Assembly: GCF_025420585.1 (NCBI RefSeq) | Contig: NZ_JAOEGB010000007.1 | Coordinates: 62,001 to 126,000 of the forward strand | DNA length: 64,000 bases | Reading direction: 5' to 3' | Source: Planotetraspora sp. A-T 1434 | Lineage (GTDB): Bacteria; Actinomycetota; Actinomycetes; Streptosporangiales; Streptosporangiaceae | Position numbers and translations under genes: made by a program | Shown here: piece after piece, positions 52,259 through 61,244 of the stretch | How the letters are laid out: every line of letters begins with the position of its first letter | Position numbering within the stretch: position 1 is the stretch's first letter | Notes under the pieces: generated by a model | What the model was told of the DNA's origin: nothing | The model's input: only the letters and a program-made list of their open reading frames with translations | The model's database searches: none

Positions 52259-52828
52259 CTAGCGGAGGGTGGCGAAAGCGACGGACGCGGCTGCGGCGAT
52301 CATGGTGGAGAGGATGACCATCACGACCACGGTGGCCAGGGGGTTGCGCCGCCGTCGGACCGGGTGCGCCGCCTGAGGGGCGCGCAGGCGGTGGGCGGGC
52401 ATGATCGACGGGGACGGCCGGTGCACCTCCATGGGCGGTCGGGGCTCGTGCCGGACCGGCGGGGCGGGCCGGGCCGACGGAGGAGGCGGCGCCGGGGGCC
52501 GTACGGGTTGCGGCGGCCGTGGCGCCCTGGGCGGCCGATGCGGCTTCGGGGGCGCCGCTTTCGGCGGCGGCACGGCCTTCGGAGGCGCGCAGAGCGGCCG
52601 GCAACCACAGGGACGGGCCCCGATGCCGATCCCGGCTTTGACGCCCACCAGCGTGGACAGGTCCACGCAGATGGTGATCTCCAGCCCGTGATCGTGGTCT
52701 CGGGGGCGCGCCTCCAGTGCGGCGTCAGCGGCGCCCGAGGCGGGCATGGCGATCCCCGCGCCGACGAGCGCGAACCCCGCGAGCGCTCCCGCCAGCAGCA
52801 CGGCCATGCGTTGGACTGCCATGGTCAT
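52259..52828 (-). CDS. Proline-rich membrane protein of unknown function
   Basis: 189 residues, not a recognised family. An N-terminal signal-like segment (MAVLLAGALAGFALVGAGIA), a central Pro-rich region (about 75-135, PPKAVPPPKAAPPKPHRPP type) and one C-terminal membrane helix (LATVVVMVILSTMIAAAASV). A short His/Asp stretch RDHDHG precedes CVDLSTLVGVKAG and a Cys cluster (PCGCRPLC). The ATG overlaps the DUF4239 stop (ATGA), so the two are coupled. Confidence 0.65.
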   Translation of the reverse strand: MTMAVQRMAVLLAGALAGFALVGAGIAMPASGAADAALEARPRDHDHGLEITICVDLSTLVGVKAGIGIGARPCGCRPLCAPPKAVPPPKAAPPKPHRPPRAPRPPQPVRPPAPPPPSARPAPPVRHEPRPPMEVHRPSPSIMPAHRLRAPQAAHPVRRRRNPLATVVVMVILSTMIAAAASVAFATLR

Positions 52829-53592
52829 CGACCCTCGGGGATCCGCTGGAACTCCTGGAGAGCGCTCAGGAAGGCGTCGGGCTTGACCGCCAGGCCGCCC
52901 CTGAACACATGGGAGATGTCCCAGGTCAGGTAGATGCCGACGCCAAGAAGAGCCGCCATCGCCACCAGCGGCACGATGGCCTGCCCACGGGGCCGGGCTC
53001 CGGCCAGGAACGGGAAGACGAGCACGATGATCCCGGTCACGATGGTCAGGATCAGCACGCCCGGGGGCGGTGCGGCCGCGGCGTCCGCCGCTCGCTGGCG
53101 GCGGGCGGCCGACAGATCGGCCACCCGGTCGAGGACCGCGCTCTTGGCGCTCCGCGCGTCGTCACCGGTCACGCTCAGGGCGGTGACCTGCGTGCGCAAG
53201 GTGTCGAGGCGTGCGGAACCCTCCGGGCTGAGCCTGCCCGTCGCCATCACCGGCCATTCCTTGTCGAGCACGAAGCTGACGTAGTCGCGGAGTTCCCTCT
53301 GCACCTCGCCGCCCGCGGGGGCGGGAAGCTCGGCCGCCGACCAGTAGGTCTCGACGGCCGCCTGGCCCTCGGCGTAGGTGTTCTGCCGGGCGGAGTCGGC
53401 CGTCGTCCACGGAACGACGATCGCGATGGCGAAGACCAGCAGGAACAGGGAGGACAGCATCGCTCCCGAGTGCCCCGCCGAGGTGCCACGGGGCTCGCGG
53501 TCGTCGGTGCCGAAGTCCAGTTTCCGGAACAGGAAAGCGGCCAGGGCCACCAGGCCGATCGCCGCGGTAACAGCCAGTACGCAGACGAGCAT
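52825..53592 (-). CDS. DUF4239 membrane protein
   Basis: 255 residues with four hydrophobic segments (about 2-22, 45-65, 175-195, 205-225). GAMLSSLFLLVFAIAIVVPW and DYVSFVLDKEWPVMATGRLS are characteristic of DUF4239, a bestrophin-like family of unknown function. Coupled to the Pro-rich gene downstream. Confidence 0.82.
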   Translation of the reverse strand: MLVCVLAVTAAIGLVALAAFLFRKLDFGTDDREPRGTSAGHSGAMLSSLFLLVFAIAIVVPWTTADSARQNTYAEGQAAVETYWSAAELPAPAGGEVQRELRDYVSFVLDKEWPVMATGRLSPEGSARLDTLRTQVTALSVTGDDARSAKSAVLDRVADLSAARRQRAADAAAAPPPGVLILTIVTGIIVLVFPFLAGARPRGQAIVPLVAMAALLGVGIYLTWDISHVFRGGLAVKPDAFLSALQEFQRIPEGR

Positions 53593-53739
53593 GAACCATC
53601 CTCATGGACAAGTTGCGATATGGACAGAGTGCGAGATGGACAGAGTACGATCACTTACCGTCACATGACTATCACATAAGGTGAGCTTGAGGGGGGCGGT
53701 ACGGAGAAGTGGAAGGATCGTCAGCGGGGGTGAGGCCAC

Positions 53740-54111
53740 ATGCGCGTGGTGATCGCGGGCGGGCACGGCAAGATCGCTCTGCTGCTGGAAAGGCTGCTCG
53801 CGGAGCGGGGCGACCAGCCGGTGGGCCTGGTCCGCAACACCGGCCACGAGGCGGACGTCCGGGCGACGGGCGCGGAGGCCGTGCTGTGCGATCTGGAGCG
53901 GGCCGCGGCCGGCGAGGTGGCGGAGATCCTCGTAGGGGCGGGGGCCGTGGTGTTCGCCGCGGGCGCCGGGGCCGGCAGCGGAGTGGCCCGTAAGTACACC
54001 GTCGATCAGGGGGCGTCGGTCCTGCTGGCCGACGCGGCCGAGCGGGCCGGGGTGCCGGGCTTCGTCCAGATCTCCTCCATGGGCGCGGGCTCCGTCCTGG
54101 TCTTCCGCTGA
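53740..54111 (+). pseudogene. Truncated NAD(P)-binding epimerase/SDR-like gene
   Basis: 123 residues. VIAGGHGKIALLLERLLAER (nucleotide-binding Gly motif), LVRNTGHEADVRATGAEAVL, VVFAAGAGAGSG and VPGFVQISSMGAGSV follow the atypical NAD(P)H-binding SDR family, which is normally about 210-220 residues. The frame ends soon after QISSMG, before the expected YLRAKxxAE active-site region. The following 179 bp up to the SPW gene do not restore it, so this is a 3'-deleted gene. Confidence 0.72.
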
Positions 54112-54290
54112 CGCGCCCGGGGATGAGGCCGGCCATGGCTTTGGGGGAGGCGCGCCCCGGCGAGCAGCTTCGGCCTCGCCCGCGATGACGCTCGGTTAGG
54201 AAATCCTGACGGATTGGAGTGTTGACCGGGCGGTCAATCAGGCCGACCGTCGAGATCAAAGGTCACCTCTCCCTATGTCCGGAGGCACCG

Positions 54291-54638
54291 ATGGATCTCA
54301 CGAGATCGTTGTCCGACGTCGTCGCCCTGCTCGCGGGCCTGGTCGCGGTGCTCGCGCCGTTCTTCTGGGCCGGTGACGTCAACGCGGCCAACCTGCCGCT
54401 GCTCATCCTCGGGGCGCTCCTCGTCGTGTCCGCCCTGTGGGCGATCCTCGGCGCCGGGGGCGCCGGCTCCTGGGTCACCGCCGCGTTCGGGGCGCTGCTG
54501 TTCGTGTCGCCGTGGGCGTTCAACTTCGACGGTCACTCGTCCGCCGCGTGGACCGCGTGGATCGCCGGCGCCGTCACGGTCGTCGTCGGCCTGCTGACCA
54601 CCCTCCAGGCACGCACCGCCGCACCCACGCGCGCCTGA
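54291..54638 (+). CDS. SPW-repeat membrane protein
   Basis: 115 residues with four hydrophobic segments and two SPW-type repeats (GLVAVLAPFFW and LLFVSPWAFNFDGHSSAAWT). The SPW family is of unknown function and common in soil bacteria. GGAGG lies 6 nt before the ATG. The frame is open 24 codons earlier without coding character. Confidence 0.85.
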   Translation: MDLTRSLSDVVALLAGLVAVLAPFFWAGDVNAANLPLLILGALLVVSALWAILGAGGAGSWVTAAFGALLFVSPWAFNFDGHSSAAWTAWIAGAVTVVVGLLTTLQARTAAPTRA

Positions 54639-54781
54639 TCCGGCACACACTCATCGGTACGGCCCCGCCCGGCCCTCGCCCTCCGGCGACCGTCGGGCGG
54701 GGCCTTGACATTGGACACGTACAGGCCCAGGCTGTTGCGCATAGCGCTGCTCGTTCCGCCTGACGAAACCGGGTCTGCCGC

Positions 54782-55099
54782 ATGATCCCTGCGTGCCCGC
54801 TGGCCGCCCTCCCCCGGGGCGAAGCCTTCCGCCTCGACGCCGTCGAACCCCCCATCGCGGTCTTCCACACCGACGACGGCGAGCTGTACGCGGTGGACGA
54901 CACCTGCACCCACCAGGACGCCTCGCTCGCCGACGGCTGGCTGGAGGGCTGCGAGGTCGAGTGCCCGCTGCACGCCTCGCGGTTCGACCTGCGCACGGGG
55001 CAGGTCGACGCCCCACCGGCCAAGCTGCCCGTCCGGACGCACGGCGTGGTGGTCGAGGAGGGCACCGTCTACGTCGTGCCGTCGGGGGAGGCCGCGTGA
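54782..55099 (+). CDS. Rieske [2Fe-2S] ferredoxin
   Basis: 105 residues. Cluster ligands CTH (CTHQDASL) and CPLH (ECPLHASRFDLRTG) are intact. Small Rieske ferredoxins pass electrons from a reductase to a Rieske oxygenase. Its stop overlaps the GTG of the oxygenase (GTGA), so it is very likely its dedicated carrier. No reductase gene is next to it. No convincing Shine-Dalgarno sequence precedes the ATG. Confidence 0.9.
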   Translation: MIPACPLAALPRGEAFRLDAVEPPIAVFHTDDGELYAVDDTCTHQDASLADGWLEGCEVECPLHASRFDLRTGQVDAPPAKLPVRTHGVVVEEGTVYVVPSGEAA

Positions 55100-56244
55100 C
55101 CACGAGCAGCCTGCCCCCGAGCGTCATCGCGACCCTGCCCGGCGGCTACTACACCCATGAGAACATCTTCGCGCTGGAGCAGGCGCGGATCTTCGAGTCG
55201 ATGTGGTTCTGCGTCGTCCGCGCCGCCGACCTGGCCAAGCCCGGCGCGTTCAGGACGGTGCAGGTCGGCCGGGAGAGCGTGCTCGTCACCCGGGCCAGGG
55301 ACCAGTCGATCCGCGCCTTCCTCAACGTCTGCCGCCACCGCGGCGCCCGGATCAAGACGGAGGAGTCCGGCGAGGTCAGGCGGGCCTTCCAGTGCCCCTA
55401 CCACGCGTGGACGTACGACCTCGAGGGCAAGCTGATCGCCGCGCCCAACCTCACGAAGATGCCCGACATCGACCGGGTGGAATACGGCCTGGTCAACGTG
55501 CACGTGCGGGAGTGGCTGGGCTACGTGTGGGTCTGCCTCGCCGACGAGCCCGAGCCCTTCGAGGAGGAGGTGCAGGGCCAGGTCGTGAGCCGCCTCGGCG
55601 ACCTGGACTCGATCCACAACTACGGCATCGAGAGCCTGGAGGTCGCCCGCCGGATCGTCTACGACGTGAAGGCGAACTGGAAGCTCATCATTGAGAACTT
55701 CATGGAGTGCTACCACTGCGCGACGATCCACCCGGAGCTCGTCGAGGTGCTGCCGGAGTTCGCCGAGGGGCTCGCCACGCAGCTCTACGTCGGGCACGGC
55801 GCCGAGTTCGGCGAGGGCGTCGAGGGCTTCACGGTGGACGGCTCGCCGGGAGCGGACCGGATCCCCGGGGTCAGCGAGACGCAGGACCGCCGGTATTACG
55901 GCCTCACGGTCAGGCCGCTGATGTTCATCAACCTCGTGCCAGACCACGTCGTCATCCACCGGATCTTCCCGCTCGCAGCGGACCACACGGTCCTCGAGTG
56001 CGACTGGCTGTTCCGTGCGGACGTGGTGCGGAGCGGGCGCGACCTGGAGCCGTCGATCGAGCTGTTCCACCGGGTCAACGTGCAGGACTTCGAGGCCTGC
56101 GAGAGGTGCCAGCCCGCGATGAACTCCCGCGCGTACGCCAGGGGCGGGGTCCTCGTGCCGACGGAGCACCACATCGCCGGCTTCCACGAGTGGGTGCTCG
56201 ACCGGCTCGGCACCGGTCAGCTCGGCACCGGTCAGCCGACGTAG
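55096..56244 (+). CDS. Rieske oxygenase alpha subunit, probable glycine betaine monooxygenase (GbcA-like)
   Basis: 382 residues. Rieske domain with CRHRG and CPYHAWTYDLEGKL; catalytic domain with the mononuclear iron site in IENFMECYHCATIHPELVEV. GbcA-like oxygenases demethylate glycine betaine to dimethylglycine plus formaldehyde. The gene cluster (choline dehydrogenase, dimethylglycine oxidase, sarcosine oxidase) supports betaine as substrate; a related quaternary amine is possible. GTG overlaps the ferredoxin stop; GGGGGAGG precedes it. The last 13 bp overlap the convergent iclR gene. Confidence 0.85.
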   Translation: MTTSSLPPSVIATLPGGYYTHENIFALEQARIFESMWFCVVRAADLAKPGAFRTVQVGRESVLVTRARDQSIRAFLNVCRHRGARIKTEESGEVRRAFQCPYHAWTYDLEGKLIAAPNLTKMPDIDRVEYGLVNVHVREWLGYVWVCLADEPEPFEEEVQGQVVSRLGDLDSIHNYGIESLEVARRIVYDVKANWKLIIENFMECYHCATIHPELVEVLPEFAEGLATQLYVGHGAEFGEGVEGFTVDGSPGADRIPGVSETQDRRYYGLTVRPLMFINLVPDHVVIHRIFPLAADHTVLECDWLFRADVVRSGRDLEPSIELFHRVNVQDFEACERCQPAMNSRAYARGGVLVPTEHHIAGFHEWVLDRLGTGQLGTGQPT

Positions 56245-57011
56245 CCCAGGCGGTGGCTGATGTCGTCGGCGCCCGCGATCAGGACGGGGGCGAGCTCGTG
56301 CATCCGCTTCTCGCCGAAGCGGTAGGCGGGGCCGGACGCGCTGACCGCGGCCACGACCTCGCCCTCGTAGGACCGGATGGGCGCGGCGATGGCGTTCAGC
56401 CCGATCTCGTACTCCTCGACGGTCACCGCGTACCCCCGCTGGCGGGCCTCGCCGAGCTGCACCCGGAGGACGTCGGCCGAGGTGATGGTGGCCGGTGTGT
56501 AGCTTTCGAGGCCCGCCGCGGCGATGAGCCGGTCGCGGTGGCGTTCGTCCAGGTAGGCCAAGAGGACCTTGCCGCTCGACGTGGCGTGCAGGGGCGTGAG
56601 CTGCCCGACCCAGTTGTGCGCGGTGACCGCCGAGGGACCGCGCACCTGGTCGAGGTTGACCGCGTAGTGCGAGCGGACGACCGCGAGGTTCACCGTCTCG
56701 CCGATCTCCTCGGCGAGACGGCGGCAGACGGGACGGCTCTGCTGGGTGAGGTCGAGCCGGGCGGCCACGCCGCCGGCCAGGCGGACGATGCCGAAGCTGA
56801 GCCGGTACTTGCCCCGGTCCTCGGCCTGCTCGACGAGGCCGCGGGACTCCAGCGCGCCGAGCAGCCGGAAGGCGGTCGACTTGTGCACCTCGATCTCGGC
56901 CGCGATCTCGCTCACGCCGGCCTCGCGTCGCCGCGAAAGGATCTCCAGGATGCTGATGGCCCGATCGACGGACTGGACGCCGCCGCCGGCGCTGGTGGAG
57001 TCATCGGCCAT
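56232..57011 (-). CDS. IclR-family transcriptional regulator
   Basis: 259 residues. N-terminal winged helix (VQSVDRAISILEILSRRREA, VSEIAAEIEVHKSTAFRLLG) and C-terminal effector domain (GQLTPLHATSSGKVLLAYLD, GYAVTVEEYEIGLNAIAAPI). It lies between the oxygenase pair and the divergent choline dehydrogenase, so it probably controls both sides in response to a choline/betaine catabolite (inference). ATG at 57011. Confidence 0.93.
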   Translation of the reverse strand: MADDSTSAGGGVQSVDRAISILEILSRRREAGVSEIAAEIEVHKSTAFRLLGALESRGLVEQAEDRGKYRLSFGIVRLAGGVAARLDLTQQSRPVCRRLAEEIGETVNLAVVRSHYAVNLDQVRGPSAVTAHNWVGQLTPLHATSSGKVLLAYLDERHRDRLIAAAGLESYTPATITSADVLRVQLGEARQRGYAVTVEEYEIGLNAIAAPIRSYEGEVVAAVSASGPAYRFGEKRMHELAPVLIAGADDISHRLGYVG

Positions 57012-57073
57012 AGCGCGACTGTACAGGCCGACCTCACAGCCCTGATCAACATCATCCTGCGCGGGAGGCAGAC

Positions 57074-58702
57074 ATGTACGACTTTGTCATAGTCGGCGGT
57101 GGATCGGCCGGCAGTGCACTGGCGAACCGGCTGTCCGCCGACCCCGCCAACCGGGTGCTGGTGCTGGAGGCGGGCCGTCCCGACTATTTCTGGGACGTCT
57201 TCATCCACATGCCGGCGGCGCTGACCTTCCCCATCGGCAGCCGTTTCTATGACTGGAAGTACGAGTCCGAGCCGGAGCCGTGCATGAACGGCCGCCGGAT
57301 CTACCACGCCCGGGGGAAGGTCCTGGGCGGGTCGAGCAGCATCAACGGGATGATCTTCCAGCGTGGCAACCCTCTCGACTACGAGCGCTGGGCGGCCGGC
57401 CCCGGCATGGAGACCTGGGACTTCGCGCACTGCCTGCCGTACTTCAAGCGGATGGAGACCTGTCTCGCGGCCGAGCCGGGCGACCCGATGCGCGGGCACG
57501 ACGGGCCGTTGGTGCTGGAGCGCGGGCCGGGGGGAAATCCGCTGTTCACGGCGTTCTTCGAGGCCGTGCAGCAGGCCGGCTATCCGCTGACCGACGACGT
57601 GAACGGGTTCCAGCAGGAGGGCTTCGCCCGCTTCGACCGGAACATCCGCCGGGGGCGCCGCCTGTCCGCGGCCAGGGCGTACCTGCACCCGGTGAAGAAG
57701 CGCCCCAACCTGGAGATCAGGACGCGGGCGTTCGTCAGCAGGATCCTGTTCGAGGGGAAGCGGGCGGTCGGCGTCGAGTACAACGGCCGGACCGTCCGGG
57801 CGGGCGAGGTGATCCTCTGCGGCGGCGCGATCAACTCGCCGCAGGTGCTCCAGGTCTCGGGCGTCGGCGACGCCGCCGAGCTCAAGGCGCTCGGCGTGGA
57901 CGTCGTCCACGACCTGCCCGGCGTCGGGGAGAACCTGCAGGACCACCTCGAGGTCTACATCCAGTACGGCTCGAAGCAGCCCGTCTCCCTCCAGCCGGCC
58001 ATGAAGTGGCGCAACCGGCCATGGATCGGGGCGCGGTGGCTGTTCCTGCGCGAGGGCCCCGGAGCCACCAACCACTTCGAGGCGGGCGGCTTCACCCGGA
58101 GCAACGACGACGTGGCCTACCCGAACCTGATGTTCCACTTTCTGCCCCTGGCGGTCCGCTACGACGGCAGCTCGCCTGCTGGCGGGCACGGCTACCAGGT
58201 GCACATCGGGCCGATGTACTCCGACGCCCGCGGCTCGGTGAAGATCAAGAGCGCCGATCCCCGGGTGCGTCCCGCGCTGCGGTTCAACTACCTGTCCACC
58301 GCGCAGGACCGGCGCGAGTGGGTGGAAGCCGTCCGGGTCGCCCGCCGCATCCTCAACCAGCCCGCGATGGATCCGTACAACGCCGGAGAGCTGTCGCCGG
58401 GGCCGGGCGTGGAGACCGACCAGGAGATCCTCGACTGGGTGGCCAGGGACGGGGAGACCGCCCTGCATCCGTCGTGCACAGCGCGCATGGGCGTCGACGA
58501 GCTGTCCGTCGTTGATCCGCTGACCATGAGGGTGCACGGCCTCGAAGGGCTCCGGGTGGTCGACGCGTCGGTCATGCCGTACGTGACGAACGGCAACATC
58601 TACGCGCCGGTGATGATGATCGCGGAGAAGGCGGCCGACCTCATCCTGGGCAACACCCCCCTGCCCGCCGAGCGGGTCGAGTTCTACCGTCACCACAAAT
58701 GA
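57074..58702 (+). CDS. betA: GMC oxidoreductase, probable choline dehydrogenase (BetA-like)
   Basis: 542 residues, FAD-dependent. ADP-binding [23 protein letters not shown] signature 1 [20 protein letters not shown], signature 2 [20 protein letters not shown], active-site HPSCTARMG and C-terminal [20 protein letters not shown]. This is the BetA subgroup oxidising choline to betaine aldehyde or betaine. GGGAGG lies before the ATG. The 62-bp gap to iclR is the control region. It is 103 bp upstream of the dimethylglycine gene. Confidence 0.9.
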   Translation: MYDFVIVGGGSAGSALANRLSADPANRVLVLEAGRPDYFWDVFIHMPAALTFPIGSRFYDWKYESEPEPCMNGRRIYHARGKVLGGSSSINGMIFQRGNPLDYERWAAGPGMETWDFAHCLPYFKRMETCLAAEPGDPMRGHDGPLVLERGPGGNPLFTAFFEAVQQAGYPLTDDVNGFQQEGFARFDRNIRRGRRLSAARAYLHPVKKRPNLEIRTRAFVSRILFEGKRAVGVEYNGRTVRAGEVILCGGAINSPQVLQVSGVGDAAELKALGVDVVHDLPGVGENLQDHLEVYIQYGSKQPVSLQPAMKWRNRPWIGARWLFLREGPGATNHFEAGGFTRSNDDVAYPNLMFHFLPLAVRYDGSSPAGGHGYQVHIGPMYSDARGSVKIKSADPRVRPALRFNYLSTAQDRREWVEAVRVARRILNQPAMDPYNAGELSPGPGVETDQEILDWVARDGETALHPSCTARMGVDELSVVDPLTMRVHGLEGLRVVDASVMPYVTNGNIYAPVMMIAEKAADLILGNTPLPAERVEFYRHHK

Positions 58703-58805
58703 AGATCGCCATGCCCTCCGGATGTTCTTGACAGTGGGATGGGGCTGGGGGACGCTGTTGCGGAGAGCGCATACTGTTTCGGGATGCGCAACGACGGAGG
58801 TGTGC

Positions 58806-61232
58806 ATGGCTGGCCCACGCGTCGTCATCATCGGGGCTGGTGTCGTCGGGGCCGCCCTCGCCGAGGAGCTCTCCGCCAGAGGCTGGAACGCCATCACCGT
58901 CGTCGACCAGGGTCCCGTGCCGGCCACGGGCGGCTCGTCGTCCCACGCCCCCGGGCTCGTGTTCCAGACCAACGCCTCGAAGACGATGACCGAGATGGCC
59001 CGCTACACGGTCGAGAAGCTCAGCGCGCTCGGCTGCTTCCTCCAGGTCGGCGGGCTCGAGGTGGCCACCACGCCGGAACGGCTCACGGAGCTGCGCCGCC
59101 GCCACGGCTGGGCGACCGCGTGGGGGGTCGAGGCCCACCTGCTCGGCCCCGAGGAGTGCGCGGCACGCCACTCGCTGCTGGGCCCCGTGCTCGGCGGCCT
59201 CTTCGTCCCGACCGACGGCCTCGCCAAGGCCGTGCGGGCCGTGGACGTCCAGCTCAGACGGGCACGGGACCGGGGCGTCCGCGTTCTGGAGCGGCACGAG
59301 GTCCTCGGCATCCTGGTGGTGGACGACCGGGTCGCCTCCGTCCTGACCAGCGGCGGCGAGATCCCCGCCGACATCGTCGTGTGCTGCGCGGGCATCTGGG
59401 GGCCCCGGATCGCGCGCATGGCCGGGATGACCCTGCCGCTCACGCCGCTGGCCCACCAGCTCGCCTGGACGGGGCCGGTCCCCGGGCTGGCCGGCCAGGC
59501 CGACGAGGCCGTCCGGCCGATCCTCCGCCACCAGGACGCCGACCTCTACTTCCGCGAACGGTTCGACCGGCTCGGCATCGGCTACTACGGCCACCGCCCC
59601 ATGCCCATCAGCGCCGACGAGATCCTCTCGGTCGACGCCGCCGAGGTCATGCCGTCGGTCCTGCGATTCACCGAGGACGACTTCGCCCCCGCCTGGGCCG
59701 AGACCCGTTCGCTGCTGCCGTCCACCCGGGAGACGAAGATCGAGGAGGGCATCAACGGCCTCTTCTCGTTCACGACCGACAACATGCCGCTGCTCGGGGA
59801 GTCCGCCGAGGTCAAGGGCTTCTGGGTGGCCGAGGCCGTCTGGGTGACGCACTCGGCCGGCGTGGGCCGGGCCATGGCCGAGTGGCTGGCCGACGGACAC
59901 TGCTCGTCGTTCGACCTGCACGAGTGCGACGTCAACCGGTTCGAGCCCCACCAGCTCGCGCCCGGCTACGTCCTGGCCCGCGACTGCCAGAACTACGCCG
60001 AGGTCTACGACGTCATCCACCCACTGGAGCCGCCGGCCGACCTGCGGCCGCTGCGGACCAGCCCGTTCTACGCCAGGGAGCGCGAGCTGGGGGCCTACTT
60101 CCTGGAGGCCGGCGGCTGGGAGCGGCCCCAGTGGTACGACGCGAACGCCCGCCTCCTGGAGGGCAGGGACATCCCGCATCCGGGCGACTGGGCGGCCCGC
60201 CACTGGTCGCCCATCGTCGGCGCGGAGGCCCAGGCGTCCCGCGAGTCGGTCGCGATGTACGACATGACGGCTCTCAAGCGCATCGAGGTCAGCGGGCCGG
60301 GGGCCACGGCCTTCCTCCAGCGGCTCTCGACCGGCGACGTGGACAAGCCCGTCGGCTCGGTGACCTACTGCCTGCTCCTCGGCGAGGACGGCGGCATCCG
60401 TAGCGACATCACCGTGGCGAGGCTCGGCCGGGATCTCTACCAGGTGGGCGCCAACGGCAACCTCGACCTCGACTGGTTCCACCGCCACGCGGGCGACGAG
60501 CCGGTCGTCATCCGCGACATCACGGCCGGGACGTGCTGCGTCGGCGTCTGGGGGCCGCGCGCCCGCGAGGTCCTGGAGCCGCTGGCCGGTCCCGGTTTCG
60601 GCGCGAACGGCTTCCGCTACTTCCGGGGGAAGAAGGCCCACGTCGGCACCGTGCCCGTCACCGCGCTCCGGCTCTCCTACATCGGTGAGCTCGGGTGGGA
60701 GCTCTACACGACGGCGGACCTGGGCGCCAAGCTCTGGGACACCGTGTGGGCCGCGGGCGAGCCGTACGGAATCATCGCGGGCGGCCGGGGGGCCTTCAAC
60801 AGCCTGCGGCTGGAGAAGGGCTACCGGTCCTTCGGCACGGACATGACCTACGAGCACGACCCCTACGAGGCGGGCCTCGGCTTCGCCGTCAAGGGGGGCG
60901 CCTCATCGACCAAGGGCGACTTCATCGGCCGGGAGGCGCTGCTCGAACGCCGCCAGGCCGTACGGCGGCGCCTGACCTGCCTGACGATCGACGGCCCCGA
61001 GGCCGTGGTCATGGGCAAGGAGCCCGTCTACGACGGCGAGCACTGCGCCGGGTACGTCACCAGTGCGGCCTACGGCTACACCGTCGGCAGGGGCATCGCC
61101 TACGCCTGGCTTCCGGTGGAGCTGTCGGCGCCGGGTCAGGTGCTGCACATCGGATATTTCGACCGGCGAATCCGCGCGGTGGTCGCCGAAGAGCCGCTGT
61201 TCGACCCCGCCATGGAACGCCTGCGCGGCTAG
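58806..61232 (+). CDS. Dimethylglycine oxidase/dehydrogenase (FAD-GcvT fusion)
   Basis: 808 residues. N-terminal DAO-type FAD domain (VVIIGAGVVGAALAEELSAR), with GGSSSHAPGLVFQTNASKTM; the His at about residue 47 corresponds to the His that carries covalent FAD in Arthrobacter dimethylglycine oxidase. The C-terminal half is a GcvT-like tetrahydrofolate domain (AMYDMTALKRIEVSGPGATA, LRLSYIGELGWELYTTADLG, LRLEKGYRSFGTDMTYEHDP). It converts dimethylglycine to sarcosine, transferring the methylene group to THF. Closely follows that enzyme across its length. ATG at 58806 with GGAGGTG upstream. Confidence 0.92.
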   Translation: MAGPRVVIIGAGVVGAALAEELSARGWNAITVVDQGPVPATGGSSSHAPGLVFQTNASKTMTEMARYTVEKLSALGCFLQVGGLEVATTPERLTELRRRHGWATAWGVEAHLLGPEECAARHSLLGPVLGGLFVPTDGLAKAVRAVDVQLRRARDRGVRVLERHEVLGILVVDDRVASVLTSGGEIPADIVVCCAGIWGPRIARMAGMTLPLTPLAHQLAWTGPVPGLAGQADEAVRPILRHQDADLYFRERFDRLGIGYYGHRPMPISADEILSVDAAEVMPSVLRFTEDDFAPAWAETRSLLPSTRETKIEEGINGLFSFTTDNMPLLGESAEVKGFWVAEAVWVTHSAGVGRAMAEWLADGHCSSFDLHECDVNRFEPHQLAPGYVLARDCQNYAEVYDVIHPLEPPADLRPLRTSPFYARERELGAYFLEAGGWERPQWYDANARLLEGRDIPHPGDWAARHWSPIVGAEAQASRESVAMYDMTALKRIEVSGPGATAFLQRLSTGDVDKPVGSVTYCLLLGEDGGIRSDITVARLGRDLYQVGANGNLDLDWFHRHAGDEPVVIRDITAGTCCVGVWGPRAREVLEPLAGPGFGANGFRYFRGKKAHVGTVPVTALRLSYIGELGWELYTTADLGAKLWDTVWAAGEPYGIIAGGRGAFNSLRLEKGYRSFGTDMTYEHDPYEAGLGFAVKGGASSTKGDFIGREALLERRQAVRRRLTCLTIDGPEAVVMGKEPVYDGEHCAGYVTSAAYGYTVGRGIAYAWLPVELSAPGQVLHIGYFDRRIRAVVAEEPLFDPAMERLRG

Positions 61233-61244
61233 CGAAGGATCGAG

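Noticed and set aside
56205-56240. Repeat CTCGGCACCGGTCAG at the end of the oxygenase gene as a regulatory site
   Set aside because: It is a simple two-copy coding duplication (LGTGQ units) at the C-terminus; no symmetry or promoter nearby.
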